A stretch of 64,000 nt of DNA from J095 sp964517605 (lineage in GTDB: Bacteria > Chloroflexota > Anaerolineae > 4572-78 > J111). The translations under genes were made by a program, and so were the position numbers. The notes under the pieces were generated by a model. That model did no database searches. It was not told the origin of the DNA and saw only the letters and a program-made list of their open reading frames with translations. This document shows, in pieces, positions 63,925 through 64,000 of the stretch (within the stretch, counting starts at the first letter, position 1; each line of letters starts with the position of its first letter). The DNA lies in the NCBI GenBank assembly GCA_964517605.1, contig CAZFCE010000004.1, forward strand, positions 170,965 through 234,964. Direction: 5' to 3'.

Positions 63925-64000
63925 TGGAGTCGCCCGGTTTCAGGACGGGGGCAAAACCTCAACGCGAATGGCCCGAATTGCCCGAATACCGCGAATAATT

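Overview
The window looks like a piece of a Chloroflexota (Anaerolineae-type) chromosome. The evidence is moderately high GC, many membrane proteins and lipoproteins with Thr/Pro-rich spacers (TPTATP-type), PD40 and WD40 propellers on the cell surface, an AddAB/VKOR/HemQ gene set, and a chromosome-maintenance block in the order rpmH, rnpA, yidD, yidC, khpB, a pfkB-type kinase gene, parA, parB. The phylum is an inference from gene content and style. No rRNA, tRNA, CRISPR array, transposase or phage gene was seen.

Layout. 1-5.5 kb: the end of a membrane protein gene, a bactofilin-like membrane protein, a small unknown gene, murJ and a Ser/Thr kinase with TPR repeats. 5.7-12.6 kb: a GT-C glycosyltransferase, map, a PCuAC copper chaperone, a TIM-barrel isomerase-like protein, a surface PD40 protein and a DUF2085 membrane protein. 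12.6-21.2 kb (minus strand): addA, addB, a thioredoxin-VKOR fusion and a HemQ/Cld-family gene. 21.2-23.7 kb: recX, an AP2-domain gene, and a divergent lysE/lrp pair. 23.7-29.6 kb: the replication, RNA-processing and partition block. 29.7-36.8 kb: DUF3307, a cNMP-patatin protein, an L,D-transpeptidase, a HigBA-type toxin-antitoxin pair, a zinc-ribbon protein and mltG. 36.9-43.7 kb: a LysM/M23 peptidase, two related anchored proteins, rsfS, an Amt-like protein without the pore histidines, thpR, dedA and an anchored unknown. 43.7-49.6 kb: a long structured leader, hppA, and a kinase-like/PD40 fusion. 49.7-58.2 kb: a saccharopine dehydrogenase-like gene, a SleB-like hydrolase, a VOC protein, a cohesin/dockerin/LysM lipoprotein, a GAF protein, and argG-argH. 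58.2-64 kb: a MITE-like palindromic element, a duplicated lipoprotein, a degenerate 2H phosphoesterase, an EamA transporter and a WD40 surface protein.

How the genes work together. Cell-envelope work dominates: lipid II flipping (MurJ), glycan cutting and crosslinking (MltG, M23, SleB-like, YkuD), membrane protein insertion (YidC/YidD) and oxidative folding (Trx-VKOR). AddAB with RecX points to double-strand-break repair. Most convergent gene pairs are separated by A-tract/hairpin/T-tract bidirectional terminators, or interlock their stop codons over four bases.

The most unusual structure is non-coding. Three intergenic arrays (1486-1559, 15977-16047, 63853-63924) each hold four copies of a different odd-length palindrome at an exact 20 or 21 bp spacing, and each lies just 3' of a gene. 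There is also a 98-bp inverted array of fourteen heptamers, a 0.5-kb structured leader before hppA, and an 11-bp motif shared by three promoter regions.
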